A stretch of 43,756 bases of DNA from an uncultured Bacteroidales bacterium (GTDB taxonomy: Bacteria > Bacteroidota > Bacteroidia > Bacteroidales > Paludibacteraceae), in assembly GCA_900316125.1 (NCBI GenBank), contig ONBO01000008.1:1-43756 (forward strand). The letters are read 5' to 3'. Of this stretch, positions 23,273-31,174 are shown piece after piece. The notes beneath the pieces are model-generated. The model saw only the letters and a list, made by a program, of their open reading frames with translations. It had not been told where the DNA came from and did no database searches. Both the position numbers and the translations under genes were made by a program. Position 1 is the first letter of the stretch, and every line of letters starts with the position of its first letter.

Positions 23273-24985
23273 ATGAACATTAAGTCTCTACTCCCTACCC
23301 CAGCCTTTTTCAAAGTGATGAAAGGCTACACTTCAAAGCAGTTTTCAACCGACCTCATGGCAGGTATAATAGTGGGCATTGTGGCAATCCCGCTCGCCAT
23401 TGCTTTTGGTATTGCGTCAGGCGTGGGTCCAACTGAGGGTCTTATAACCGCCATAGTGGCAGGATTTATGATATCGTTGCTTGGAGGAACAAAAGTTCAG
23501 ATAGGCGGCCCTACAGGAGCGTTTATTGTTATCATCTACGGAATAATACAGCAGCACGGCCTCACGGGACTGATGATAGCCACCATCATGGCGGGCATTC
23601 TGCTTATCTTCATGGGACTGTTCAAGTTAGGAAGCGTAATTAAGTTCATACCCTACCCTGTGGTAATCGGTTTCACAGGCGGTATTGCGCTGACCATCTT
23701 CTCCACTCAGATGAATGACTTCTTTGGTTTGGGAATTGAGAAGGTGCCGGCTGACTTCATAAGCAAGTGGATATGCTATGCAGAGAACTTCACATCCATC
23801 GAAGTCTGGTCATTTGGTGTGGCGCTCATAAGCCTGCTCATAATTATCTTCATGCCTAAGATTTCAAAAAAGGTGCCAGGTTCACTTGTAGCAATAATAG
23901 TCTCTACACTTGCAGTCTGGATTCTGAAGAACTACACCAGCTTTGAGGGTGCCAAGGCTATCACCACGATAGGCGACCTTTACACTCTCCCTTCAGGTAT
24001 TCCTGCACCAAAAGCTCCAAGTTTAGAGCTTGCAGAGGGTGAGACAATATATTCTCTTATTCAGACACTCTTCCCTGCAGCATTCACAATAGCAATACTT
24101 GGCGCCATAGAGTCACTGCTCTCTGCGGTGGTGGCAGACGGTGTGGTTGGAGGCAAGCATGACTCCAATGCGGAGCTTGTGGGCCAAGGTATTGCAAACA
24201 TAGTGACTCCGTTCTTTGGCGGTATACCTGCCACTGGCGCCATTGCCCGTACCATGGCAAACATTAACAACGGCGGACGCACCCCTGTGGCTGGCATGGT
24301 TCATACAGTGGTGCTTGTGCTTGTACTGCTCTTTATGGGAGGCCTTGTGGGGCTTATCCCTATGCCATGCCTTGCAGCAGTGCTGGTGATGGTTGCATAT
24401 AACATGAGCGGCTGGAGAACATTTGTATCGCTGGCCAAGAACCCAAAATCTGATTTCGCAGTGCTGATGACCACCTTTGTTCTCACTGTAGTGTTTGACC
24501 TCACCATAGCCATAGAGATTGGCCTTCTGCTTGCCATATTCCTCTTCCTGCGCCGTATCAGTGAATCTGTTCAGATTAAAGACTTCCATGATGAGATAGA
24601 CCCCAATGTGGAGACAGACGTGGCATCACATGAGGAGAAACTTCACATCCCTTCAAAAACTGAAGTTTATGAGATTGAGGGCCCGTACTTCTTTGGCGTA
24701 GCAAACAAGTTTGATGAGATTATGGGACACTACGCAGAGACCCCTAAGGTGCGTATTATACGTATGCGCCGTGTTCCATTCATAGACTCCACCGGTATTC
24801 ACAACCTTGAGACCCTCTGCCAGCAGTCCAAGAAGGAAGGCATACAGGTAGTGCTCTCAGGCGTGAAACCTCAAGTGCATGACACTCTCCGCAAGGCTGG
24901 ATTCTTCCATACCCTGCCAGAAGAGTTTGTATGCTCACACATTAACATAGCCCTTGAAAAAGCCAGAGAGATTGTTGGGGAGTAA
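23273..24985 (+). CDS. SulP-family anion transporter with C-terminal STAS domain
   Basis: The 570-residue protein has the SulP N-terminal signature FSTDLMAGIIVGIVAIPLAIAFGIASG, the IGGPTGAFIVIIYGI motif, about ten or more membrane helices (residues 25-435) and a cytoplasmic STAS domain (about 455-560; KVRIIRMRRVPFIDSTGIHNLETL). Family members move sulfate, bicarbonate or dicarboxylates, often with sodium or protons; the substrate cannot be told here. Length is normal. It stands alone, with its own promoter and a T-tract terminator at 25006-25040. Confidence 0.93.
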   Translation: MNIKSLLPTPAFFKVMKGYTSKQFSTDLMAGIIVGIVAIPLAIAFGIASGVGPTEGLITAIVAGFMISLLGGTKVQIGGPTGAFIVIIYGIIQQHGLTGLMIATIMAGILLIFMGLFKLGSVIKFIPYPVVIGFTGGIALTIFSTQMNDFFGLGIEKVPADFISKWICYAENFTSIEVWSFGVALISLLIIIFMPKISKKVPGSLVAIIVSTLAVWILKNYTSFEGAKAITTIGDLYTLPSGIPAPKAPSLELAEGETIYSLIQTLFPAAFTIAILGAIESLLSAVVADGVVGGKHDSNAELVGQGIANIVTPFFGGIPATGAIARTMANINNGGRTPVAGMVHTVVLVLVLLFMGGLVGLIPMPCLAAVLVMVAYNMSGWRTFVSLAKNPKSDFAVLMTTFVLTVVFDLTIAIEIGLLLAIFLFLRRISESVQIKDFHDEIDPNVETDVASHEEKLHIPSKTEVYEIEGPYFFGVANKFDEIMGHYAETPKVRIIRMRRVPFIDSTGIHNLETLCQQSKKEGIQVVLSGVKPQVHDTLRKAGFFHTLPEEFVCSHINIALEKAREIVGE

Positions 24986-25005
24986 GTCACATCCGTTAGA
25001 ATACA

Positions 25006-25040
25006 AAAGAGGATGAACAAATCGTTCACCCTCTTTTTTT
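25006..25040 (+). terminator. Rho-independent terminator after the SulP gene
   Basis: AAAGAGGATGAAC pairs with GTTCACCCTCTTT (one mismatch) around a 5-base loop, with a run of Ts to 25040. Confidence 0.8.
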
Positions 25041-25070
25041 CATCATTTGTTTGAACAAACAAGCTCTCTT

Positions 25071-25781
25071 TTATTTTTTAGGCGTAGAGTTTGCTTTGGC
25101 CATTGCCTTCTTTATTTTCTTTTCAGCACGGTTAAGTTTCTTGTTATATTTCTTAACAGCTTTCTCTATTGATTTCTTAGAGTGCTTGAGCGTTAGGTTA
25201 TAATTGCTCAGTACAACAACCTTATCCCTAATGGCCTTTACCTCATCCAAGGTCTTCACATTCTCAATGTTCGCCTCAATTTCATCAGTAAACGCTTTTT
25301 CAGTACGCACACGCTCACCGCGTTTCATTGTAGCAAGCTTGCCACTCTTTACCAAGTCAGAATACTTGGTGTCAAAGATAGGATTCTTAAATGTGGCGGC
25401 CGGTGCATCGTCCGCATTCCAGTTAGTAAGATTAAGCACAAAGAAAGCTCCAGCACTCTTTACAAGAATGGCATTACCACCCTCCTCATACGCCTTTTTA
25501 ACAGCCTCAGCAAGGAACTTCTTATTCATCTTTTTAACGAGCGATGACTGGAATATAACAAATGGCTTGTAAGCGTTTACAGATATTATGTCATAGTCAC
25601 TCTTAATATCCTTCTCATTAAAATAAACGTGTACCTTGCCTTTAATGGCCAACTCCTCATCAGATTTCATCCTGGAGTTGTAGTTATTGTACATTGATTC
25701 AACAGAGTAAACCTGGTGGCTGCACGATGAGCAGATTGCAGAAACAGCCACAGCACACAATAAAAGTTTTAGTGTCTTCAT
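25071..25781 (-). CDS. Putative lipoprotein of unknown function
   Basis: The start at ATG 25781 (236 residues) gives the lipoprotein signal MKTLKLLLCAVAVSAICSSC; a longer frame to 25853 would read through the promoter. The middle has a beta-rich segment (KGKVHVYFNEKDIKSDYDIISV) and AVKKAYEEGGNAILVKSAGAF, which resembles small heavy-metal-binding or YbjQ-like folds only vaguely. The C-terminus is a very basic helix (KKSIEKAVKKYNKKLNRAEKKIKKAMAKA). I do not recognise the family. Its promoter and leader are nearly identical to those of the zinc-ribbon gene at 32.4-32.8 kb. Confidence 0.7.
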   Translation of the reverse strand: MKTLKLLLCAVAVSAICSSCSHQVYSVESMYNNYNSRMKSDEELAIKGKVHVYFNEKDIKSDYDIISVNAYKPFVIFQSSLVKKMNKKFLAEAVKKAYEEGGNAILVKSAGAFFVLNLTNWNADDAPAATFKNPIFDTKYSDLVKSGKLATMKRGERVRTEKAFTDEIEANIENVKTLDEVKAIRDKVVVLSNYNLTLKHSKKSIEKAVKKYNKKLNRAEKKIKKAMAKANSTPKK

Positions 25782-25785
25782 AAAC

Positions 25786-25874
25786 AGTAGTGATTTAAGG
25801 GTTAATAATAAATTTGTTTCTGCAAAATTACTACACCCGTCACAACTGCACAAAGGGCTTATTTGGGCTTATTT
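25786..25874 (-). repeat. Duplicated promoter/leader module, copy X
   Basis: About 89 bases match 32773-32861 closely. On the minus strand it holds AATAAGCCCAAATAAGCCCT, an overlapping -33 TTTG (25851-25854), a 20-base spacer, -7 TAATTTTG (25823-25830) and a leader of roughly 35 bases to the start region. Confidence 0.8.
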
Positions 25875-25951
25875 TATGGAGCCACTGTGGGAATTTGGAT
25901 TCCTGTATTGATTCCTTTTATCTGATTTGTACGCGTTTTGTGTGAGAAGCA

Positions 25952-26521
25952 TTACTTGAATATATCTGGAGGAAGACAATATTCCAGCTTTCCTTCATTA
26001 TCCCTCAGTTCCATAAGCAAACGTCCAAGCAGATTTGGACCGACATACTTTCCTCCTACCAACTTCACGCCCCAAGTGTCTGCATGGGGTTTATTGAAAT
26101 TTGTCTGGTCTTCAACAATTATCATCCCTTTACTGCTGTCTAATGCATCTCTAAAATCTTTGCTCTGCTCATATTTGGTAACCAAACAGAACTTCATTAC
26201 GTCAACTATTATTGATGCCCAATCAGGCCGAATCTGCTCTGGATATGAACTTGCAATTTTTCTGGCTATATATTTTGGATTCCCTTTGAGACTATTATAT
26301 ACGGAATCTCGGGCTTCCGGCGTGGCCATCTTCATTACCTGATATAACCGCTCTGATGTGTCGTATTTCTTACCTGCAACCGTAAGTGGTGTATGAGCAA
26401 AATTAGAGAAAACACCCCATTCTTCTGTTATCTTATGAATGCGGGCTACGTTCTCAGCATCGTACGTTTCAATAGAGTAATACTGAGGATAATACCTCTT
26501 AATCATTTCATGTACTCTCAT
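25952..26521 (-). CDS. NADAR-domain protein (YbiA-like), probable antitoxin of the adjacent ART
   Basis: The 189-residue protein has the NADAR core WGVFSNFAHTPLTVAGKKYDTSERLYQVMK (read in two parts, about residues 36-65), then ARKIASSYPEQIRPDW and a C-terminal VGPNLLGRLLMELRDNEG. NADAR proteins are N-glycosidases; some act on riboflavin intermediates, and others are reported to remove ADP-ribose placed on guanine by DarT-type toxins. Here the start overlaps the end of an ADP-ribosyltransferase-like gene by 4 bases (ATGA), so a reversing or antitoxin role is the natural inference. It is the second gene of the pair. Confidence 0.88.
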   Translation of the reverse strand: MRVHEMIKRYYPQYYSIETYDAENVARIHKITEEWGVFSNFAHTPLTVAGKKYDTSERLYQVMKMATPEARDSVYNSLKGNPKYIARKIASSYPEQIRPDWASIIVDVMKFCLVTKYEQSKDFRDALDSSKGMIIVEDQTNFNKPHADTWGVKLVGGKYVGPNLLGRLLMELRDNEGKLEYCLPPDIFK

Positions 26522-27090
26522 AGTTCTTTTATTAATCTTTTAGATTCGGGCAATGCTTTCCCTCTACTATTATAATCTACCGTCTCAATTCTAATAATTC
26601 TGACATTTTTTTCATTACATATCACCCTATCTAATGGAGATTGTGGATTCCTCCAGGTATGAGGCCATACAATTGCAATTACACCTATACTATCCAAGAA
26701 ATCAGAAGCCGCTTTTTCTCCAATTATATCTACCTTCTTTTTTCCTGTCAGTTCTTTGGCCAACCATTTACGAAAGTGTTTACCATCTTGAATCTCCTTT
26801 TGAGGAATGCTTTTTCCAAGTATCTTTTCTGCTCTAATGATTATTTCTGCATCAACTTGCTTTCTGATGTGTATATAATGCCCCTCTGTCAATTCCGGCA
26901 CTTCCACTGTATAAATATAGGGAACTAAGGAGACGTCGTGGCATGCCTTTCTAGCGTATAACGCAGCAGAGCTGAATTCTGTAGAAAGGTATATTCCATA
27001 ACCGAACTTAATGTTTCCAGCCCCTTCTAGGGTGTGAGACATGTCAAATTGATTAAACAGAGCAGAGCTCCCATGATATAATGTTTCCAT
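26518..27090 (-). CDS. ADP-ribosyltransferase-like protein (DUF3990/PARP-like fold), probable toxin
   Basis: The ATG at 27090 (190 residues) is preferred over TTG 27102. The protein opens METLYHGSSALFNQFD, then FGYGIYLSTEFSSAALYARK. This H-G, G-YGIYLS and A-x-x-YA pattern is the NAD-binding part of PARP-like ADP-ribosyltransferases, close to DUF3990. A third catalytic position in the C-terminal half is not obvious to me. Target is unknown; DNA, RNA or protein are all possible. It precedes and overlaps a NADAR gene. A TAAATTTG promoter with a GTTG -33 lies at 27147-27178, leaving a leader of about 50 bases. Confidence 0.72.
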   Translation of the reverse strand: METLYHGSSALFNQFDMSHTLEGAGNIKFGYGIYLSTEFSSAALYARKACHDVSLVPYIYTVEVPELTEGHYIHIRKQVDAEIIIRAEKILGKSIPQKEIQDGKHFRKWLAKELTGKKKVDIIGEKAASDFLDSIGVIAIVWPHTWRNPQSPLDRVICNEKNVRIIRIETVDYNSRGKALPESKRLIKEL

Positions 27091-27146
27091 AACAAACTTC
27101 AAAATTAGCCCTCAACCATGTTCTGCATCGGGGATTCTTTATTTCG

Positions 27147-27178
27147 CAAATTTATAGAAAAAGAACGATTTTTACAAC
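27147..27178 (-). promoter_or_regulatory. Probable promoter of the ART-NADAR operon
   Basis: On the minus strand GTTG (27175-27178), a 20-base spacer and TAAATTTG (27147-27154). A second box, TAATTTTG at 27100-27107, would make a nearly leaderless transcript and is an alternative. Confidence 0.5.
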
Positions 27179-27186
27179 TACACTAT

Positions 27187-27206
27187 AATAAGCCCAAATA
27201 AGCCCT
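27187..27206 (+). promoter_or_regulatory. AATAAGCCC tandem element, copy Z
   Basis: This 20-base element is identical, on the opposite strand, to 25854-25873 and has one mismatch to 32841-32860. It contains ATAAGCCC twice, 10 bases apart, so it could be a binding site. It lies in the divergent region between the ART and DUF3293-like genes. Confidence 0.55.
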
Positions 27207-27305
27207 GACAGATTCCTTGCTCACTTCATAAATTGAAATTAACTTCGTGAAGAAAAAAATCACAAATTGTAAACAATCGTGCAGAAAGGCTGCGCAGTTA
27301 AGCTC

Positions 27306-27313
27306 TACCTTTG
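27306..27313 (+). promoter_or_regulatory. -7 box of the DUF3293-like operon
   Basis: TACCTTTG matches TAnnTTTG and lies 39 bases before the ATG at 27353, which rules out the TTG start at 27311. Confidence 0.55.
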
Positions 27314-27352
27314 CATCGTGATTCAGTTTTAACAACTAAAAAACAAGGCATT

Positions 27353-28543
27353 ATGGAAGAACCTAAGATTATCAGAGAGAGAAAGAACAACTTCCTTGAC
27401 GTGGTGCACGGCTGGAGTGGTGTAAACAACCAAAAAATGATACCACTCAATGAGATTTCAATGAGCAGGCTGCTTGGTAAGCAGTTTGAGGGTGCTTTCG
27501 CTATAGTGTCAGCAAGCTCGTGTAGGAAAACACCAGAGGAGAACGATATGTGCGCAAAAGAGATGTATAGTACAATTAGGAATAGCGGGTTCTGTTTTAT
27601 ACCTGCGTTTGGAGGTTTCTCTGAGATTGACGTCAAGACTGGTGAGCAGGTCAACTACACATACGAGACACTTGCCATAATACTCTGCCATGACAGAGAT
27701 GGCAAGGAGATACCATTCCAAAGGTTGTACGATTTTGTCATAAATCTAGGGGAAAAATATGAACAAGAGAGTGTGATTATAAAATCACCGCAGGAGAATC
27801 CTAAATACATTGTAACAACAGCAAGAGAGCTTAACGATTTGACACAAATGCATTTCGCAAACATGGCAAGCAAACTAAGTAGCGTGGGCAAAAACAGGTT
27901 CTCTTTTACCAGGCAATATCTAAACCCAACTTTTGAAACATTATTTGAAGGGCATCGCCGGTTCTTACGCGGAGAGTTATTCCTCAAACCTACAGAAGCC
28001 AGAAACGTACTTATAGAAACTGAGGCTCTGGCCATAAAAGAGATCTGTCCCAATCTTATAATGCGTTGGGTTGAAAGCAATAGGATTGGTCTTATTACTG
28101 CATTCAAGAATGTAAAAGAGGACGCTGAACGTAACAGGGAGCTTATGGCTGCGCTACTAAGAATGGGCTACGGGGTGATAAAAGTACACGGGGCACACTG
28201 GGTAAACCAAGAAGAGACATCAGACCAAAAGGAATATCTGCTTGTTGTCAACAGTGACAACAAACCAGATTTCTACAAAAACCTTTTCCACCTGTCAGAA
28301 TACTATAACCAAGACTCCTTCTGTTACAAGGCTAAAGGGGATAGCGTTGCATATAATATAGGTTACAACACCAAAGCAGAGAACGGAACACTCATTAAAA
28401 ATATGACTAACGAGTTTATGACGCACACCCACACTGCGCTAACAGAAGAAATGATGTGGTACAAAAACCAAAGTTTAGGGGCTAAAGAAAGTATCGCCTA
28501 TGCTTGCAGAAACGTGATAAAGTACCTTAAAGAAAAATATTAA
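27353..28543 (+). CDS. Protein with two DUF3293-like domains
   Basis: From ATG 27353 the protein has 396 residues. Two segments share a pattern: about 45-140 (AFAIVSASS...N...YSTIRNSGFCFIPAFGGF...ETLAIILC...VINLGEKYEQESVIIKSP) and about 240-345 (GLITAFKNV...N...AALLRMGYGVIKVHGAHW...EYLLVVN...LFHLSEYYNQDSFCYKAKG). Each resembles the DUF3293 layout, in which a short strand, a helix and a small sheet end in a helix with a Q-x-(A/S)-(V/F) motif. Function is unknown; relatives occur near phage and plasmid genes. It heads a plus-strand run with two small exported proteins. A charged helical region links the halves. Confidence 0.55.
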   Translation: MEEPKIIRERKNNFLDVVHGWSGVNNQKMIPLNEISMSRLLGKQFEGAFAIVSASSCRKTPEENDMCAKEMYSTIRNSGFCFIPAFGGFSEIDVKTGEQVNYTYETLAIILCHDRDGKEIPFQRLYDFVINLGEKYEQESVIIKSPQENPKYIVTTARELNDLTQMHFANMASKLSSVGKNRFSFTRQYLNPTFETLFEGHRRFLRGELFLKPTEARNVLIETEALAIKEICPNLIMRWVESNRIGLITAFKNVKEDAERNRELMAALLRMGYGVIKVHGAHWVNQEETSDQKEYLLVVNSDNKPDFYKNLFHLSEYYNQDSFCYKAKGDSVAYNIGYNTKAENGTLIKNMTNEFMTHTHTALTEEMMWYKNQSLGAKESIAYACRNVIKYLKEKY

Positions 28544-28564
28544 CCTTAAAACACATTATTAATT

Positions 28565-28951
28565 ATGAAGATTTTTGTTACAGTATGTTTATTCCTCTGC
28601 GCCTTTAGTTACGGCGTATATGCCCAGCATGGTTCAGTAGAGGACATAAATTGGGAATTTGACACACAAAAGCAGATGATTAAGAAACACTCATACGGTT
28701 ACCTGTATGTGGAGTCAGAGTTCTTCAACACAGAAAAAGAAGCGGAACAGAATGCAAAAAACCAGCTCGGCACCAAGATAGAGACATGGGTCAAAAGCCA
28801 AGGATTTCAGCCAAAGGAATATATGCCCAAACTCAAGAAACGCATCAGCGTAAAGGAGTATGTTGAGTTTATGCCTAAATACAGGTACAAGTATTTAGCA
28901 TACATCCTTAAATCAGACATAACTTCCCTACTCTATGAAGACGAGGAGTAA
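28565..28951 (+). CDS. Small exported protein, unknown
   Basis: The 128-residue protein has a signal peptide (MKIFVTVCLFLCAFSYGVYAQ) and a mature part with NTEKEAEQNAKNQLGTKIETWVK and VEFMPKYRYKYLAYILKSDI. The helix-then-strand layout recalls the conserved region of small LPP20-like or curli-assembly-like periplasmic proteins, but only loosely. It begins 21 bases after the DUF3293-like gene and is followed 33 bases later by another exported protein, so the three are probably one operon. Confidence 0.65.
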   Translation: MKIFVTVCLFLCAFSYGVYAQHGSVEDINWEFDTQKQMIKKHSYGYLYVESEFFNTEKEAEQNAKNQLGTKIETWVKSQGFQPKEYMPKLKKRISVKEYVEFMPKYRYKYLAYILKSDITSLLYEDEE

Positions 28952-28984
28952 CCATTAACCCCAAACCATAAAACACACAAGACC

Positions 28985-29596
28985 ATGAAGACACGTATTT
29001 TTACCATTATTTTAGCACTATTGTGCTGCACCCTAACCATCAGTGCCAAACACGTAAAAGGCCAGGAGCCAAACCTTAGTGACGTGGATTCAAACCCAGC
29101 ATACCTGCACTTAGTAGGAGCCAGATATGTGAACGGTAACGTGAAAGGCATAATATATTTTGTCTCCAAAGACCGCCAGAGAATTAAAATCATACCCTAT
29201 AGTCCCACAATGTGTAGTAAAGAGACCCACCTTCCGTACAACGATGCCATTATTTGTTTGAGCAAATACGGATTCCAGCTGCCCACACGTGAAGAGGCAA
29301 GAAAGATTTTCAAGAACATGAAACTCATGCGCTGGAACATGAACTACACCGATGCTAACGGAGTCACTTGGTCACTACCATCAAACAATGTCACTTTGTA
29401 CTGGACAAGAACCACCCACATATCAGGTAATATAACAGTATGTTACATGGATTATCCAGACGAGGACCAATGGGCAACAGAAGTAAGAAAATATGGAGAC
29501 TTAAGGCGTATGGGATATATAGGCACCAAGACTGTGCCGTTTGACATGAGCTACATCTACCCTTCTTACTATTCTCTGGAGATTAACGGAAAGTGA
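28985..29596 (+). CDS. Exported protein, possible DUF1566-like fold
   Basis: The 203-residue protein has a signal peptide (MKTRIFTIILALLCCTLTISA). The mature part has AIICLSKYGFQLPTREEARKIF, then SLPSNNVTLYWTRTTHISGN and YIYPSYYSLEI. The LPTREEA...YWTRT pattern is the one seen in DUF1566/Fib_succ_major and formylglycine-enzyme-like lectin folds of Bacteroidota. This suggests a C-type-lectin-like surface or periplasmic domain. It ends the operon and is closed by a strong hairpin. Confidence 0.6.
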   Translation: MKTRIFTIILALLCCTLTISAKHVKGQEPNLSDVDSNPAYLHLVGARYVNGNVKGIIYFVSKDRQRIKIIPYSPTMCSKETHLPYNDAIICLSKYGFQLPTREEARKIFKNMKLMRWNMNYTDANGVTWSLPSNNVTLYWTRTTHISGNITVCYMDYPDEDQWATEVRKYGDLRRMGYIGTKTVPFDMSYIYPSYYSLEINGK

Positions 29597-29644
29597 AATT
29601 GTCATACAATAATAAAAATGATACGTATATCTACATCAAAACGT

Positions 29645-29682
29645 AAGGGTGTGACTAAACCCAATGTTTAGCCACACCCTTT
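29645..29682. terminator. Bidirectional hairpin between convergent operons
   Basis: AAGGGTGTG pairs with CACACCCTT and TAAAC with GTTTA around a 5-base loop; only one small internal mismatch interrupts the stem. It lies between the plus-strand run and the TM2 gene end. Confidence 0.75.
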
Positions 29683-29706
29683 ACCGTAGTACTAAAGCGA
29701 TGTATA

Positions 29707-30045
29707 CTAGTTCAAAAATGGCATAACCTTCATATAGTTGGCTTGTCTTGCCTTTCCGGTAATAAGGAACAAGTCAATTAACCACCATAATCCAAATCCT
29801 CCGAATGTCAATAATTTGCCAATGCCAGCACCCACGCTTCCTACTAAGAATCTATCTATTCCTAGAGCTCCAAAGAAGAATGAAATCACCCATATCACTG
29901 TTGGGTTTCTTAACTCTGCTGACATTAAAACGGCAAACCTGTCATCAGACATTGTTGCCATTTTTGACTGAATGGTTGCCAAATCCATTGTTGTAAAATA
30001 ATTTGATTTGGCTGCGACAAATGTGTCAATTTTGTTTTTTTCCAT
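29707..30045 (-). CDS. TM2-domain membrane protein
   Basis: The ATG at 30045 (112 residues) is preferred over 30102. The C-terminal half is a TM2 domain: two helices around VIWVISFFFGALGIDRFLVG and KLLTFGGFGLWWLIDLFLI, with the typical GIDRF and GGxGLWWLIDL motifs. TM2 proteins are small membrane proteins of unclear function. The N-terminal 50 residues are soluble and helical. It lies just after a small dispanin-like gene on the same strand, with a 109-base gap. Confidence 0.85.
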   Translation of the reverse strand: MEKNKIDTFVAAKSNYFTTMDLATIQSKMATMSDDRFAVLMSAELRNPTVIWVISFFFGALGIDRFLVGSVGAGIGKLLTFGGFGLWWLIDLFLITGKARQANYMKVMPFLN

Positions 30046-30154
30046 AGTATTACATGGTGTTACAATCGCTATGACGTCTCGAGTAAACATATAACGTTGC
30101 AACTTTTAAAGGTTATTATATTAATCATTAAACCTACACTCGAATTAGGCCTTA

Positions 30155-30460
30155 TCAAGTTCCTTGTAACAGTAACATCCCAAATCCAATGACTACGACA
30201 GTAGCAATAGCCACCTCCAAAATCATACAAATGACAGCGACCCAAATACCTATTGTCATATTTTTTTTTGCATCGTCGATTAATAATTGGGCTAAGTCAT
30301 ACTCTCTCGCCAGCATATAGTTTGAGGCTTTTTCATATTTATCGTATGCTAATACAAAAAATATCAAGGCAATATATTTACATAACATGAAACATATTAC
30401 AGCCCATACAATCGCAGAGGTACTTTTAATTTGCCTTACAATTTCTACAGTGTTATTCAT
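30155..30460 (-). CDS. CD225/dispanin-like small membrane protein
   Basis: The 101-residue protein has two hydrophobic helices separated by a loop with EKASNYMLAREYDLAQLLIDDAKKNMTIGIW. The conserved pattern of Y, A and K in that loop is the dispanin (CD225) signature, in which the helix pair includes a re-entrant part. Bacterial members are of unknown function and often sit beside TM2 proteins, as here. Confidence 0.7.
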   Translation of the reverse strand: MNNTVEIVRQIKSTSAIVWAVICFMLCKYIALIFFVLAYDKYEKASNYMLAREYDLAQLLIDDAKKNMTIGIWVAVICMILEVAIATVVVIGFGMLLLQGT

Positions 30461-30604
30461 TGGTAATTTGATTTATTCCTCAAGGAATATACTGCCCCTA
30501 TTTTGTCCTAGTCCATTTATATTGATGTAGTCTAACTGAGCCCCATTTCTCTCAAAGAGTAACACTCCATTCTATAGACTCAGATAATTACGAATATATT
30601 TTGA

Positions 30605-31069
30605 TTACCACTGTTGTTCCATCACCTTAACCTGTTGTGATTGTTGTGTACGGTAATCATATACTTCAAATGTCAAGTTTGAGGGGTCAAAAAAACATTG
30701 ATATTTATCAGCGCCATAATAATCAACATTTGCCATAAACTCAGGCATTAATATCCAATCCAAATCGATGTCATAATACCATCCAACAGTCAAATACGTT
30801 TCTTCGTTCCACTCCATTCTGCACTTATAAAGTTTATGTCCAGACTCATCTTTACCAAAAACCTCACTGAAAAATTTTATTTTTGCTTTTTGACCAATTT
30901 GAGTTTTACTGCCATCTCCGTAGGGATTGACGAAATAGCTGACATACGATTTCCCGAAAAAGGTGGCAGCTTGTTTTTCTTCTTTCATCCCCCGGCAAGA
31001 AGTTAATAAAAATGTAAGTGCAAAACATCCTAGAAAAATGCAACCGATAGATAATAAGATCTTTTTCAT
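30605..31069 (-). CDS. Putative lipoprotein, unknown
   Basis: The 154-residue protein starts MKKILLSIGCIFLGCFALTF and has a lipobox-like LLTSC just after, so it is probably an outer-membrane or periplasmic lipoprotein. The mature part is beta-rich with many aromatics (CRMEWNEETYLTVGWYYDID, DYYGADKYQCFF). No family is recognised. It lies in a row of minus-strand genes for small envelope proteins, each separated by 100-200 bases. Confidence 0.6.
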   Translation of the reverse strand: MKKILLSIGCIFLGCFALTFLLTSCRGMKEEKQAATFFGKSYVSYFVNPYGDGSKTQIGQKAKIKFFSEVFGKDESGHKLYKCRMEWNEETYLTVGWYYDIDLDWILMPEFMANVDYYGADKYQCFFDPSNLTFEVYDYRTQQSQQVKVMEQQW

Positions 31070-31174
31070 AAAATATAAGGTTTAAACAGTTTAGATGTGC
31101 TTTATGGGAGACATCATTATCCCTATTATGTGTTTCACTTAAATAAATTAATGTTTTTGTTTGATGATAAAAAT

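Noticed and set aside
25952..27090. Classical DarT-DarG pair
   Set aside because: The second protein is a NADAR protein, not a macrodomain DarG, and the first lacks the DarT (DUF4433) pattern.
27311..27352. TTG start for the DUF3293-like gene
   Set aside because: It overlaps the -7 box TACCTTTG and would be at or before the transcription start; ATG 27353 is better.
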